NCBI RefSeq assembly: GCF_023206215.1 | Contig: NZ_CP065800.1 | Location: 2,108,001 to 2,172,000, forward strand | Source of the DNA: Butyrivibrio fibrisolvens | GTDB lineage: Bacteria > Bacillota > Clostridia > Lachnospirales > Lachnospiraceae | Length of the DNA stretch: 64,000 nucleotides | Direction of reading: 5' to 3' | The notes under the pieces: model-generated | Told to the model about the DNA's origin: nothing | Databases searched by the model: none | What the model saw: only the letters and a program-made list of their open reading frames with translations | Program-made: the position numbers and the translations under genes | In this document: positions 45,355-55,766 of the stretch, one piece after another | How the letters are laid out: each line of letters opens with the position of its first letter | Numbering within the stretch: position 1 is the first letter of the stretch

Positions 45355-48073
45355 ATGGAAAGAGAAATGATGTTTAAGTGGAATAATTCACCAAGAATAA
45401 TTACATATAATGATCCTAAACAGATTTTTATGTCTGTAGATCGTGAATTAATTAAAAGGCATCCACATGTATGTGCATCTGATACCTTAATGCAGGGGCT
45501 AGAAGAAAAATATGGAAGAGACTCATTTTCTATTATTGGTGCAGTTAGTCAGTTTACTAATTGTATTTTTTCAGGAGGTTTAGATAGAGCCACTGATAAC
45601 TTGCAGCTCTATTTAAATGTGTCTGATGCGATAGATTCACTTAATTCGAATGAAAGTAATTCGGGATTATCAGATTATTGCAAAAAAGCGTTCAATCATA
45701 ATAAAGCTTCAATTATAGAAGCAGTAAAACTTTTAGTATATGCGAATGCAGATGAGAATTTTGAAACGTATTGCCATAATGAAGAACAGAAAGCATTTTT
45801 TAATAATGTATATCTTAAAGTGAAAAATGATTATAGAAAAACCTTTGATAACATTATTGAAAATGTATCTAAAGAAACAATTAGAGCTTCTATGGAAGCA
45901 GTACTAATAAACGAAATAAATTATCAGTTAAATAGAGATTCTAAATTATCAATTAGAACAGTGGATGATGCAAAAGTTTTTTTAGCCGAAGTATGTAATA
46001 AAGAGGATACTAACGCGTGGAATAAGAAAAAAGCAGCTGATTATCTAAAAGTAATATATGAATTAGATAATTATGATTATGGTACATTTGTATTTCATGG
46101 TATCTTAAGGTTTACACCAGAAATAATAAAAACGCTGGAAGTGCTTGATAGAATAGGAATCCGTATAATCTTTCTTTTTAATTATGTCGATAATTTGGAT
46201 AGTATATATGGCGTATGGAAAAAGGCATATGAGTGGATAGATTCGGACTTTGAGAATATAAGTTCGCTTAATTTTAGTCGAGGTACAGACGTCGGAAGAA
46301 GAATAGCTGATGTTTGTAGCGGAAATAGAATTAAAGATAATTCTACTGCACAGTTTAGAGAATATAGATACTTGACAGAATTTACAGACAGAATAAGAGA
46401 TGAGTATACGTGCGCTCAAAAAAGAAATAAAAATAATCCATTGAGTAGTATGGAAGTTCAGTTCTATGCAGTTAAGCCTGACAATGTAAATGATATTTTG
46501 AGAAATTATTTCCCAGATCAATTTTCGGATAAACCTTTTATGGCATATCCTATTGGACGGTTTGTAAAAGGTATATATTCCATGTGGAATTTCGATGAAT
46601 CAAGAGTTGAGATTGATTTCAAGGAATTAAAAGAATGCTCAGTAGTTGGAATAGGGCATGACAATTTAAAAATGTCAGAAGTAATTGACATGCTTCAGTT
46701 GTATTTTAAGGGATTAAAAGAAGTTGATGAAGTATTATCTCGTGGGCAGGAGCTAATTTCAAGGAGAAAAGAAATTAGCGAGAAAATGAACAACAGTGGA
46801 AATATTTATCTTTTACACATTATCAGAATCAGATATTCAAAGTTTTTTAATATTTATAAGTACAATAAATAAAATATCTAAAAAATTATTCCTAAGCTTG
46901 TCAAAAAAGGATGTGGACTATAAAAAGCACTTTAATGATACTATGCATTTTATAAGTAATGCTACAGAGGATAATTCGTTAATTAGCGAAAAAGAGCGAG
47001 AACTTATTGACATGTTGCTTGAATGTTTGAGCTTTTCTGAAGATTCTGATGTACATGGATCAGCGAATGACTTAAAAAATGCATTACAGTTTTATCTTGC
47101 AGCCAAAAGAAAAATGAGTGGCAGTGATTGGATTGTTCGAGGTTTTGATCAATTGGATGGAGCTCCTTTCCTTTGCGAAAGATCACGTAGAATGTATGAA
47201 TTTTCATTAGTGTCTATGAAAAACATGACTTCTAATGGAAAAGATATGATTCCATGGCCGCTTGATGAAGAAATGCTAAATAGTTGTCAAGGTACGAGTA
47301 TTTATTTTGAGCAGTTAAAAAATATAGTGGATACCAAAAAAGATTATTTACTGTTTTATCTGTTTTATGGAGCTTTCTTTTCAAAGGCTGGTATTACTTT
47401 TAGTTATGTTCAAGATGAGGATGGGATAAAGCAAAGACCTTTTTTTGTAGTGGATATGATAAAGCCGGTTAAACCTTTGAAAAGAGCTGTTTCTATTGAT
47501 CCTAATCCATTAGAAAATATTGAGTACAAAGTAAAAACTGATGGTCGGATAATTGATGTAAGCTTTGATAAGCGAGACGAGAAACTTTATTCCATATGTG
47601 CATATAAGTTTTTTCTTTCAAAAGTTATAGGAAAAGATGTTTATTATGTTGATGAATATCATATTAAGTACTTTATTGAAAATGAAGCATGTGCATGGAT
47701 TAGTGAGAAATGCGGATATAGTAAAAAGAATATCGATAAAGAATTCATAAAATTAAAGGAATACCTTGTATACTGGTTTCCATTCCTTGATGAAGCAGAT
47801 ATTTTTGATATTAGGAGATTTGTTGAAGAAAAATTTTATACATCAAGACCTCAGAATGATTACTTACAAAGAAAAAGAGATTTTTTGATAGCAAAGTGGG
47901 AAGATAAAGGTGTAAATTATATGAATTTCAATTCTGCAACCCAGGAAGATATAAAAGCTTATATAAATGGTAATTATTTGGAGAGCAAGAATGTACCGCA
48001 TAAGAAGATATGTCAGGAATGTAATTTTAATTCTGTTTGTATGAAATATTATTATGACAAGGTGACAGATTAA
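45355..48073 (+). CDS. AddB-like protein with a 4Fe-4S cysteine set, frameshifted
   Basis: About 906 residues when joined. Part one (to 46872) has a RecB/AddB-like inactive helicase feel (YGTFVFHGILRFTPEIIKTL). It continues in another frame from about 46796 (EIFIFYTLSESDIQSF); removing one G at 46798-46799 joins them. The C-terminal part has CAYKFFLSKVIG (Cys at 47597) and CxxCxxxxxC (48011-48040), the AddB/Cas4 iron-sulfur spacing. No GxxDRID or DYK-type nuclease motif is visible between them, so the nuclease is probably dead. Together with the NERD-UvrD gene just upstream it resembles an AddAB-like end-processing pair. Confidence 0.72.
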
Positions 48074-48642
48074 TGAAGTTGTTAACGGTTGCAATAGAAA
48101 AAAAGGAAAAAAAAGAATTTATATGGGGAATTGACTCAAAGACAAAACAGTTTTTTTACGTTGAAATGTGTGATGTCATAAAAGAAAAAATGAAGTCAAT
48201 TGGAGATTATTTGATTTTTAAAGAAAGAGTGATTAAAGGTACTCATGAACTACAGATAATAAAGCTTTTAGAGATTGAATCGAACGCTAGAGTGAATTTG
48301 ATTAATACGTTAAATTGTATGGCAACATATCCAGCATGTTTGAGAGATCATTTTGTTAAAAATAACGTAATTAAAATTCGTGAGATTCATGCTTTGGAAA
48401 GATTAGGTGAAGCAGTTGCCGCTAAAATTGAAATCTGCGGAATAGAAGGAATATATAATGCAATAATCAATGATTCAAAGTGGGTGAATTTTTGGAATGA
48501 TAGTTCAAGTAGCGAAATAAATGAAAAAAAAATAGTAGATGCTATTAACTCGATGAAAAATATTTACATGATTCTTGATTTTGATCAGACTTTTTTTGGT
48601 AATGAACTAATTTTTAGTGGAATGGTAGTTGAGTATGGCTAA
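48073..48642 (+). CDS. Unknown protein of the helicase/dnd island
   Basis: 189 residues, no membrane segment, no recognised family. The N terminus alternates strands (LTVAIEKKEKKEFIWGIDSK), followed by helices. ATG overlaps the previous TAA (TAATG), and the end overlaps the next gene by 8 bases, so it is translationally coupled within the operon. Confidence 0.7.
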   Translation: MKLLTVAIEKKEKKEFIWGIDSKTKQFFYVEMCDVIKEKMKSIGDYLIFKERVIKGTHELQIIKLLEIESNARVNLINTLNCMATYPACLRDHFVKNNVIKIREIHALERLGEAVAAKIEICGIEGIYNAIINDSKWVNFWNDSSSSEINEKKIVDAINSMKNIYMILDFDQTFFGNELIFSGMVVEYG

Positions 48643-49417
48643 GACATATTTACATATCGATAAAGAAGGCTATAGTATTTCTGAAGATTCAAAAAACTCA
48701 TCAATGAGTTATAAAGATTATTTATATAAAAAGATACTAGTTGTGCTGGTAGATGGATTAGTTACGGATGGCTTTCTTAATGTATATGATGTTGATTCAT
48801 TTTGGGATAGCTTATCAGAATATAGGTTTGAGCTTTTTGAAAATGGCATCGATAACGGAATAAATAATGAGGAACTAGAAAGTAAACTAAATAATGTATC
48901 AGATATTATTGAGTCTAAAGAAAACAATGTCAATGAAGTGTTGTTAGGCGGCATTGAAGAAAGAATTATCAAAGTATTAGATACAGAAATATTACCAGTT
49001 ATTATGGCAAGAGTTAATAATAAAGACATTCAGTTGAATGTAGACGATGGCTTTGGGATTATTAAGCGGTTATTTTTAGATTTATTGAAAGAGTATGGAT
49101 ATAAAGTAGATATTACTCGAATAGGAAGTAATAAAGACTTAAGTAGGATACAAGTGGAATACGAAGATGAGATTATAATTGATTTAAATGATGGTCAAGG
49201 TATGCACATGGGTAAGTGCAATATAGCAAGTGATATAGAACCGTATATTGTATTTAAAGTAATAACAAATGATGTAGAGTATGTAAATGTGTTTTTTCCA
49301 TTCTTTGGTTATAGTGATGCCATTGAAGTTAGGATAGAGCATAAAGACGGGAATTATTTATTGATTGTTAAGCATGACAAAACAGGGTTATGCGTAACAA
49401 AAAAAATAGGGGGTTAA
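48635..49417 (+). CDS. Unknown protein of the helicase/dnd island
   Basis: 260 residues, acidic, no recognised domain. Helices around 20-130 contain an Asn/Glu-rich stretch; the C-terminal half is strand-rich (IQVEYEDEIIIDLNDGQGMH, VFFPFFGYSDAIEVRIEH). ATG 48635 lies inside the end of the previous gene; the next gene starts 10 bases after its stop. A role as adaptor for the following SNF2 helicase is only a guess. Confidence 0.7.
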   Translation: MAKTYLHIDKEGYSISEDSKNSSMSYKDYLYKKILVVLVDGLVTDGFLNVYDVDSFWDSLSEYRFELFENGIDNGINNEELESKLNNVSDIIESKENNVNEVLLGGIEERIIKVLDTEILPVIMARVNNKDIQLNVDDGFGIIKRLFLDLLKEYGYKVDITRIGSNKDLSRIQVEYEDEIIIDLNDGQGMHMGKCNIASDIEPYIVFKVITNDVEYVNVFFPFFGYSDAIEVRIEHKDGNYLLIVKHDKTGLCVTKKIGG

Positions 49418-49426
49418 TAGATAACG

Positions 49427-52400
49427 ATGTTTTCGTTAGGAATGTATGTGAAATTTAGAGCAGAAAACTCTAATGGTGAAGAAAAAACAATACTGGGTCA
49501 GATAGAGAAAGAGCTTTCTGACGTTGCAATAGTCCTTTGTTATGAAAAACATAATAGCGCGATGATGATGAAGAGAACCAGGATTAATCTTAAGGAGCTA
49601 ACTAGAGCAAGGATCAAAAATGGTTCAATCTGTTTGGTTGAGGGAAAATCTGTCAGAATACTGGAAAAGTCAAAAAAAATGACAAAGACAGGTCTTCATG
49701 GGTATTATTGTGAGTTTTTTGGTACTAATAAAGTTCGACTTGTAAGTGAGGCTAAGCTAATAGCAGATTATGAGAGCGCTGCAGTTACAACTGTTGATTT
49801 ATTGAAACAAGATAAGATTACAAATTACACGTTGTGGAGATCCAGAGAAAATATAAGTGATTATTATATTAATTCTTCACTTGTTATGGAAGGCTTTGAT
49901 ATAGCTATAAATAGCAAAATAGAAATGTATGAACATCAGCTGGAAACTGTGCGTGGTATTGTGGCTAACAAACCATATAGGGCAATGCTATCAGATGAGG
50001 TTGGATTAGGAAAGTCTATAGAAGCGCTAGTGGTTTTAAAGTATGCTATTAGAAATGGTTTTGTTAATAGAGCTATAATTGTTGTTCCAAGCCAGCTTGT
50101 ACAACAGTGGAGACTAGAAGCTACTAGTAAATTTTCTTTAGACGCTCAAGTGTTTATATACCACTCTTATGTCGTTCAGAAGAAGATTCCTCAAGTACTG
50201 ATTATTGGATTTGATGATTATAAGAAATATGCAGCAGATTATTTTGAATACGCTAAGTGGGATTTTGCGATTGTTGATGAAGCTCATAAAGTAATTAGAG
50301 ATAATAAGCTTTATGCAAGTATAATGAAGATAAGTAAGGCTACAGAAAACTACCTTATGCTTAGTGCTACTCCAATTTTGCAGAGGACAGAGGAGTATTA
50401 TAATCTTTTACGCCTATTATTCCCTCATCACTATACATCGATTGGAATTAATAAATTTAATAATGTAATGAAAATCAGAGAGAAGATAATAGATGATGTC
50501 AATTATCTAGCTGAGAATTTAAGATATTATAAAGAATATGCTCTTTATGAAGATTATTTGACAAGATTAAATGGAATAAATGAAGTTGTAAATGATGATT
50601 ATTTAAAAGAATTATTGGAGCGGATGAGTGAGCAAGAAGATGATTCTTATAATATAGCATATATTGCAGTTAATTATCTGTCTGCTACATATGAGATAGA
50701 TTCAAAATTTATAAGACATAGAAGACAATCTGTTTTAGATCCAACTACAAAAAGAATTCTTTATGAAGCAATTCCAATTGATTCAGGCGCATTTGACTTT
50801 GGACTTAATGAGCGTGATTTGAAAGATCAAGTCATAGCTGAGCTTGATGAGAGCATATCAAATGAAATTGTTAATATAGATAAAGCTATTCAAATTTGTA
50901 ATGCTTTGTTTAGCTCTATTGGTGCCTTGTTCGGCGTTATAACTCGTAATAAATTAGAAAAGTGCTTTCCAAACACATTACAGGCCATTAGTAGAAGTGC
51001 AGATAAAGAAAACTTTAGAATGGCGAATTTAAGACTTAATACAATAATACCAGTATTAAAGAAACTTATTGAAACTGGCGATAAAATAATTATTTTTACA
51101 GATTACTATGAGACTGTTAGCCTGATATATAACAGACTAGTAAAGGAATTTGGAGATAATAAAGTAGCAAAGTTTTCAAGTGAATTAAGTCCAGCTGGAA
51201 TGCAGATAGCAGTTAATAAATTTAAACATGACAAAGCATGTCAAATTTTGGTATGTGATAAATCCGGAGGTGAAGGAAGAAACTTTCAATTTGCAGAATA
51301 CATAATTCATTATGATATGCCATGGTCTCCAGCTGATTTGGAGCAAAGAATCGGTAGATTGGATAGAATAGGCAGAAAGCATAATCATAATGTTAAGAAT
51401 ATCGTTTTTTATGAACCGGATACAGTAGAAGAAGATTTGTTTAATCTTTATAATAACTCACTTAATATTTTCGAAGAGTCATTATGTGGAATAGAAATAG
51501 TATTTGAAGATATGAATTCAGCAATTAAGGATCATCTAAAAAAAGGGGTTAAGATAGGATTTGAAAATTTATCTGAAACCTTATGTGATTTAAAAAAGAT
51601 TGCAGAAGATCAGATTAGTTATGAAAATTTGTCTATTATGTTGCAACATTCAGATGATTCATACAAGAATATAGAAGACGAATTAATGAAGCATTTTGAT
51701 GAGAGTTCCACGTTAAAGTATCAAGATGCAATTGCGTCATGGATAGAAGCACAAGAAATTGGGGATTGCAAGCTAAGCTCAAATCCTTATAGAGGAGCGA
51801 AGATACATATTTATGAAAGTTCAAAGCACAACGACTGCAAAGTCGAAGGGACTTTCTTTGTTAAAGATGCACTAGAATATGAGGATGTGGATTTTTTAAC
51901 CTGTCAGCACCCTATTGTTAGAGAATTATCTGAAGAGGTTATTGATAGTAATGATGGAAGGTTTTCAGCTGTAAAAGTTAATGATTCAGATGTAGAATGG
52001 AAGGGACTTATTCTTTCATGGAATCTAGATCTTGATATTCCGGATTACTTTTCTGGCGAGTGGGATAAAGATCTCTTACCCTTAACAAATGAATTTATCA
52101 CAAATAATAGAATTAAGATTGTTTATCCTATGAATGATTCAAAATACATGATGTATGAAGATATCATTAATAGTGTGGATAACGGACTGCTAAATAAAAC
52201 TTGTGAAGATATTTCACGAAGCGAAATTGAAGATATATTAGATTATTCAGACCTAGAAGAAGATGTAAAAATCGCAATTAAAGAGACAAAATCGAAGTAT
52301 TCAGAAATAGAAAAAAGTACTTTCGCACAAGCACTTCTTGAAAAGAAAATTGAAGATCTGGAGTTTAAGTGTCAATTAAACAATCAGATGAAAGTATCAA

Positions 52401-52507
52401 ATACTTATGATGAAAAAAAACTCGAGTTATACAAGGCGCTCAGGAAAGCTATGAATGCAGCTAATGGCGTTTTGGATAGCATCTTATTTGTGTGCTTAGA
52501 GAAATAA
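49427..52507 (+). CDS. SNF2/RapA-type helicase (DpdE-like)
   Basis: 1,026 residues. An N-terminal 160-residue domain precedes the SNF2 core: DEVGLGKS at 190-197, VVPSQLVQQWRLE, DEAH at 284-287, LSATP at 312-316, and after an insert the second lobe with GGEGRNFQFAEYIIHYDMPW and QRIGRLDRIGR from 640. Size and arrangement match DpdE of the 7-deazaguanine DNA island and RapA-like enzymes. The immediate neighbours (RecQ type, small protein, large ATPase) repeat the DpdE-F-G-H order, which supports the link. It likely translocates on double-stranded DNA. Confidence 0.8.
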   Translation: MFSLGMYVKFRAENSNGEEKTILGQIEKELSDVAIVLCYEKHNSAMMMKRTRINLKELTRARIKNGSICLVEGKSVRILEKSKKMTKTGLHGYYCEFFGTNKVRLVSEAKLIADYESAAVTTVDLLKQDKITNYTLWRSRENISDYYINSSLVMEGFDIAINSKIEMYEHQLETVRGIVANKPYRAMLSDEVGLGKSIEALVVLKYAIRNGFVNRAIIVVPSQLVQQWRLEATSKFSLDAQVFIYHSYVVQKKIPQVLIIGFDDYKKYAADYFEYAKWDFAIVDEAHKVIRDNKLYASIMKISKATENYLMLSATPILQRTEEYYNLLRLLFPHHYTSIGINKFNNVMKIREKIIDDVNYLAENLRYYKEYALYEDYLTRLNGINEVVNDDYLKELLERMSEQEDDSYNIAYIAVNYLSATYEIDSKFIRHRRQSVLDPTTKRILYEAIPIDSGAFDFGLNERDLKDQVIAELDESISNEIVNIDKAIQICNALFSSIGALFGVITRNKLEKCFPNTLQAISRSADKENFRMANLRLNTIIPVLKKLIETGDKIIIFTDYYETVSLIYNRLVKEFGDNKVAKFSSELSPAGMQIAVNKFKHDKACQILVCDKSGGEGRNFQFAEYIIHYDMPWSPADLEQRIGRLDRIGRKHNHNVKNIVFYEPDTVEEDLFNLYNNSLNIFEESLCGIEIVFEDMNSAIKDHLKKGVKIGFENLSETLCDLKKIAEDQISYENLSIMLQHSDDSYKNIEDELMKHFDESSTLKYQDAIASWIEAQEIGDCKLSSNPYRGAKIHIYESSKHNDCKVEGTFFVKDALEYEDVDFLTCQHPIVRELSEEVIDSNDGRFSAVKVNDSDVEWKGLILSWNLDLDIPDYFSGEWDKDLLPLTNEFITNNRIKIVYPMNDSKYMMYEDIINSVDNGLLNKTCEDISRSEIEDILDYSDLEEDVKIAIKETKSKYSEIEKSTFAQALLEKKIEDLEFKCQLNNQMKVSNTYDEKKLELYKALRKAMNAANGVLDSILFVCLEK

Positions 52508-52508
52508 T

Positions 52509-54986
52509 ATGAAAATAATAGAGATAGTAGAAAAATATATTGAAAAGCAAAAAACAGCTCAAGAGAGCATTAAGTTGCTGAATGATATGTGTTGTGCTAA
52601 TAAGTCTTTAATATCACCTGCTGTTAGGTTTATAAAGTGCATAGAATCAAATGCATTATATGATTCTGTTAGCCATTTGAGACAAATTTTGCTTTATGAA
52701 AAGTCTAATATACGTATATCAGAATCTTATTATGAATATCTAAAAAATCATTCTGAGAGTTTAGATTTATATTTTGATGATTCAAATAATATAGTTGCTG
52801 TTAAGCCTTGGTCTTTAACTGATAATGATGATTTGAAATATTCATATTCATTTGAACGAAAACGAAATGCTTTGGGATCATACCCTGATGGAGATTTGTT
52901 AAATTATTTCGGGTACGATTCATATATAAGCATTCAGCAAAAGCTAATGATTCATTCATTGAAAAAGATGAATCCAGGTGATTGTTTATTGGCTTGCCTT
53001 CCTACGGGAAATGGAAAGAGTTTGCTTTGGCAATATGCAGTGGCCAGTGGAAAGTTTACAGGATTAACTGTTGTAATAGTTCCAACAGTTGCACTTATTT
53101 CAGATCATATAAAGAGTGATAATAAAATATTTGCACGTCTTCCATGGATATCATCTATTTTTTACTCTGCTAAGAGAAATGAAAAATCAGAAACATACAT
53201 GGATGAATTATGCGAACAAATAAAAAATGCTAAGCAGACAATTCTATATATATCACCAGAAAGTTTAACAAATTATAAAATTGTTAATGCACTAAACTAT
53301 TCAGCAGCCCATGGTAACTTATCTGCAATCGTCGTTGATGAGGCACATTTAATTGTAGATTGGGGAATGAACTTCAGACCAGAATTTCAGTTTATTCCAG
53401 CTCTTTGCGAGAAGTATAATAATTATGAGTCAAAGATTTATACGATATTAACTTCGGCAACCATTACGGAAAGTGATTCAGATACTTTGAGGAGTATCTT
53501 TAAATCTGGTGAGTTCATTGAGTATCGAGGGGAGTCACTTAGACCAGAAATTTCCTATTACTCTAGCTATTGTATTAGCGAAAAAGATAGAATGTACAAA
53601 ATTAAAAAGTTAGTGAAATCTGTTCCAAAGCCAGCGATTATTTATACGGGAACAAAGAAGCAGAGTGATGAATATCTAGAGCTTATAAAGAGTATGGGTA
53701 TTACTAGAGTGAAACAGTTTACCGGAGATACCTCGGATAATGAACGTGATCAACTTATTGAATTGTGGAGAAATGATGAAATAGATATTATGGTTGCAAC
53801 ATCTGCTTTTGGAATGGGAGTAGATAAGGCTGATGTTAGAACTGTAATTACAGCTTACATGCCTGATAGTATAAGTAGGTTTTATCAAGAAGTCGGGAGA
53901 AGTGGAAGAGATGGATATTCATCTTTAAGTTTCACGTTATTTTGTCCTATTATTGACAAAGGATATGTTTCTGATATTACGGATAAGAGATTGCTAAAAA
54001 CAGGAAGTATTATTGATCGGTGGAATGATATTAAGGCATATGCTGTCATAGGAGATGAACCAAATTTTTATAAGATTGATTCAAGTGTTACACCAGAACA
54101 TTTGAAGTATTCAAAGACTGGACAGAAAAATAGTGGATGGAATCAGAATGTTTTGCTCTTTCTTATCAGATGTGGTTTTTTAGACATTGTTGATGTTAAA
54201 CGTTCGTTTACTAGTGGTTATAAGTCATATGTGATTACTGTTAGACAGAAGAAATTTTTTACTTCAAGAGATAATGAGGCATTTGAACAATTAGTTGAAG
54301 AGCAAAGAGAAAAAGAAAGGAAATCAATATTAGAGGCGAGAGAAGCAGTTGAGAAAATGCTATCAAAGAATAATGAAGATTGCTTTTCTTATTATTTTCA
54401 GCAGGAATTTCCATATACAGATGGAGGATGTAATGGGTGTCCGGTTTGTAGAAAAAATGAGTATTCTAACTGGTTTCCAGAAGGAAGAATTAGCCTAATT
54501 TATAATGGGCAATTTAAAGCTTCAAGAAAATATTCTTTTAAAAATAATTGTTCTATGTATATGAAGTTGCATAGTCGAGGAATGCTTTTTTACGAGCGCA
54601 GCATGAGTAGTAATGATCATGATTTGCTTGTGGAACATTTAATCGCTTCTGGAGCAGATATTATTGTAAGTGAGCACTTTACCAATGAATTGAAGAATAA
54701 AATTACAAATTATATGTCCAATGAATATCTCTTGCTAACTTTTGATGAGTTTGTAAATACGCCCAGACAGTATATAGTCGGTACCATAACGTTGTTTCTA
54801 GATACTGGCAAAGAGGCTAAGATGTTGAAGCAAATAGAAAAGCTTTGTAATGATATTGATGGCTTGAACATAGTTTATGTTTGCGAAAAAGATTTTTATT
54901 ATGAAAAGGAAGAACACTTTCTAAGAGATATAGTAGAATATGCTATTCCTATTACAACCATATTATTGGAGGATGTTGTATGTTAA
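52509..54986 (+). CDS. RecQ-type DEAH helicase (DpdF-like)
   Basis: 825 residues. After a 130-residue N-terminal part: Walker A TGNGKS (166-171), DEAH (277-280), SAT (316-318), TSAFGMGVDKADVRTVI, and motif VI QEVGRSGRDG (460-469). A RecQ-style zinc site follows with Cys625, Cys641, Cys644 and Cys647. The C-terminal 150 residues are unassigned. Length fits DpdF of Dpd islands. ATG 52509 is one base after the previous stop. Confidence 0.82.
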   Translation: MKIIEIVEKYIEKQKTAQESIKLLNDMCCANKSLISPAVRFIKCIESNALYDSVSHLRQILLYEKSNIRISESYYEYLKNHSESLDLYFDDSNNIVAVKPWSLTDNDDLKYSYSFERKRNALGSYPDGDLLNYFGYDSYISIQQKLMIHSLKKMNPGDCLLACLPTGNGKSLLWQYAVASGKFTGLTVVIVPTVALISDHIKSDNKIFARLPWISSIFYSAKRNEKSETYMDELCEQIKNAKQTILYISPESLTNYKIVNALNYSAAHGNLSAIVVDEAHLIVDWGMNFRPEFQFIPALCEKYNNYESKIYTILTSATITESDSDTLRSIFKSGEFIEYRGESLRPEISYYSSYCISEKDRMYKIKKLVKSVPKPAIIYTGTKKQSDEYLELIKSMGITRVKQFTGDTSDNERDQLIELWRNDEIDIMVATSAFGMGVDKADVRTVITAYMPDSISRFYQEVGRSGRDGYSSLSFTLFCPIIDKGYVSDITDKRLLKTGSIIDRWNDIKAYAVIGDEPNFYKIDSSVTPEHLKYSKTGQKNSGWNQNVLLFLIRCGFLDIVDVKRSFTSGYKSYVITVRQKKFFTSRDNEAFEQLVEEQREKERKSILEAREAVEKMLSKNNEDCFSYYFQQEFPYTDGGCNGCPVCRKNEYSNWFPEGRISLIYNGQFKASRKYSFKNNCSMYMKLHSRGMLFYERSMSSNDHDLLVEHLIASGADIIVSEHFTNELKNKITNYMSNEYLLLTFDEFVNTPRQYIVGTITLFLDTGKEAKMLKQIEKLCNDIDGLNIVYVCEKDFYYEKEEHFLRDIVEYAIPITTILLEDVVC

Positions 54987-55765
54987 TGCCTGATTCATTA
55001 AGACAGGAATATATGCCAATGATGGTATATTATCTATGTAAAGCAGTTGATTCAACTGTATGTAATGAAGATGATTTAAAAGGAAAGATGACAGCTTTTC
55101 AAGATGATAAAAATAGTTCAGATGAATTTAATAAAGTATTTAAGTTTTCTGAAAATGTTTTTATCAAAAAAGATGAAAAAACGGGAGAAATATCAAGTGT
55201 TTTTAGCAGTGAGGAATTAAAGGATTATAAGTCATTTTCGAAATCTTTGTTAACAAAATTAGAATTAAAACGCTCTAACAAGTTTAGTCAAATGCTTGAG
55301 TGGCTCATTGGTTCTGAAAATCGTAAATTAGATAAGTATACAAGGGCTGAAGATTTTGTTCCAGCTATGGGTATAGATGGTATAGACCATAATACGGTTC
55401 ATGGTTTTTTGTTTTGGTGTGAGATGTTAGGGATAATATCCTTTAATGGTTATAGGTCAGGAAGAGTATCGTATGCTCTGGATAGTATTTTATATGATTA
55501 TCTAGAAGACCATGAAGAACTCAAGCAGGAAGGATATATTCCGGCAAAGTTGTTTTTCGATAAAATGGCAAGTGAATTATTCTTTATTAAAATTTGTATT
55601 CATGAAAACAATGTTTCATATCCATTATCACAGGCTATTAGAATACTTGAACAAGCCAAGATGATAAAAATAGAAACTATGAAAGATATAGGAGATGTTT
55701 GGCATTTAAGTAAGTCAAACATATTACTTAAAGGAAATAATTTTACAAATATAAAGGTGTGCTGA
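54980..55765 (+). CDS. DpdG-like protein (by position and size)
   Basis: 261 residues, soluble, no motif of known enzymes. The region DGIDHNTVHGFLFWCEMLGI followed by SGRVSYALDSILYDYL looks like a winged-helix module. It overlaps the RecQ gene by 7 bases and ends one base before the large ATPase, the same slot and length as DpdG. Assignment rests mainly on context. Confidence 0.55.
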   Translation: MLMPDSLRQEYMPMMVYYLCKAVDSTVCNEDDLKGKMTAFQDDKNSSDEFNKVFKFSENVFIKKDEKTGEISSVFSSEELKDYKSFSKSLLTKLELKRSNKFSQMLEWLIGSENRKLDKYTRAEDFVPAMGIDGIDHNTVHGFLFWCEMLGIISFNGYRSGRVSYALDSILYDYLEDHEELKQEGYIPAKLFFDKMASELFFIKICIHENNVSYPLSQAIRILEQAKMIKIETMKDIGDVWHLSKSNILLKGNNFTNIKVC

Positions 55766-55766
55766 A

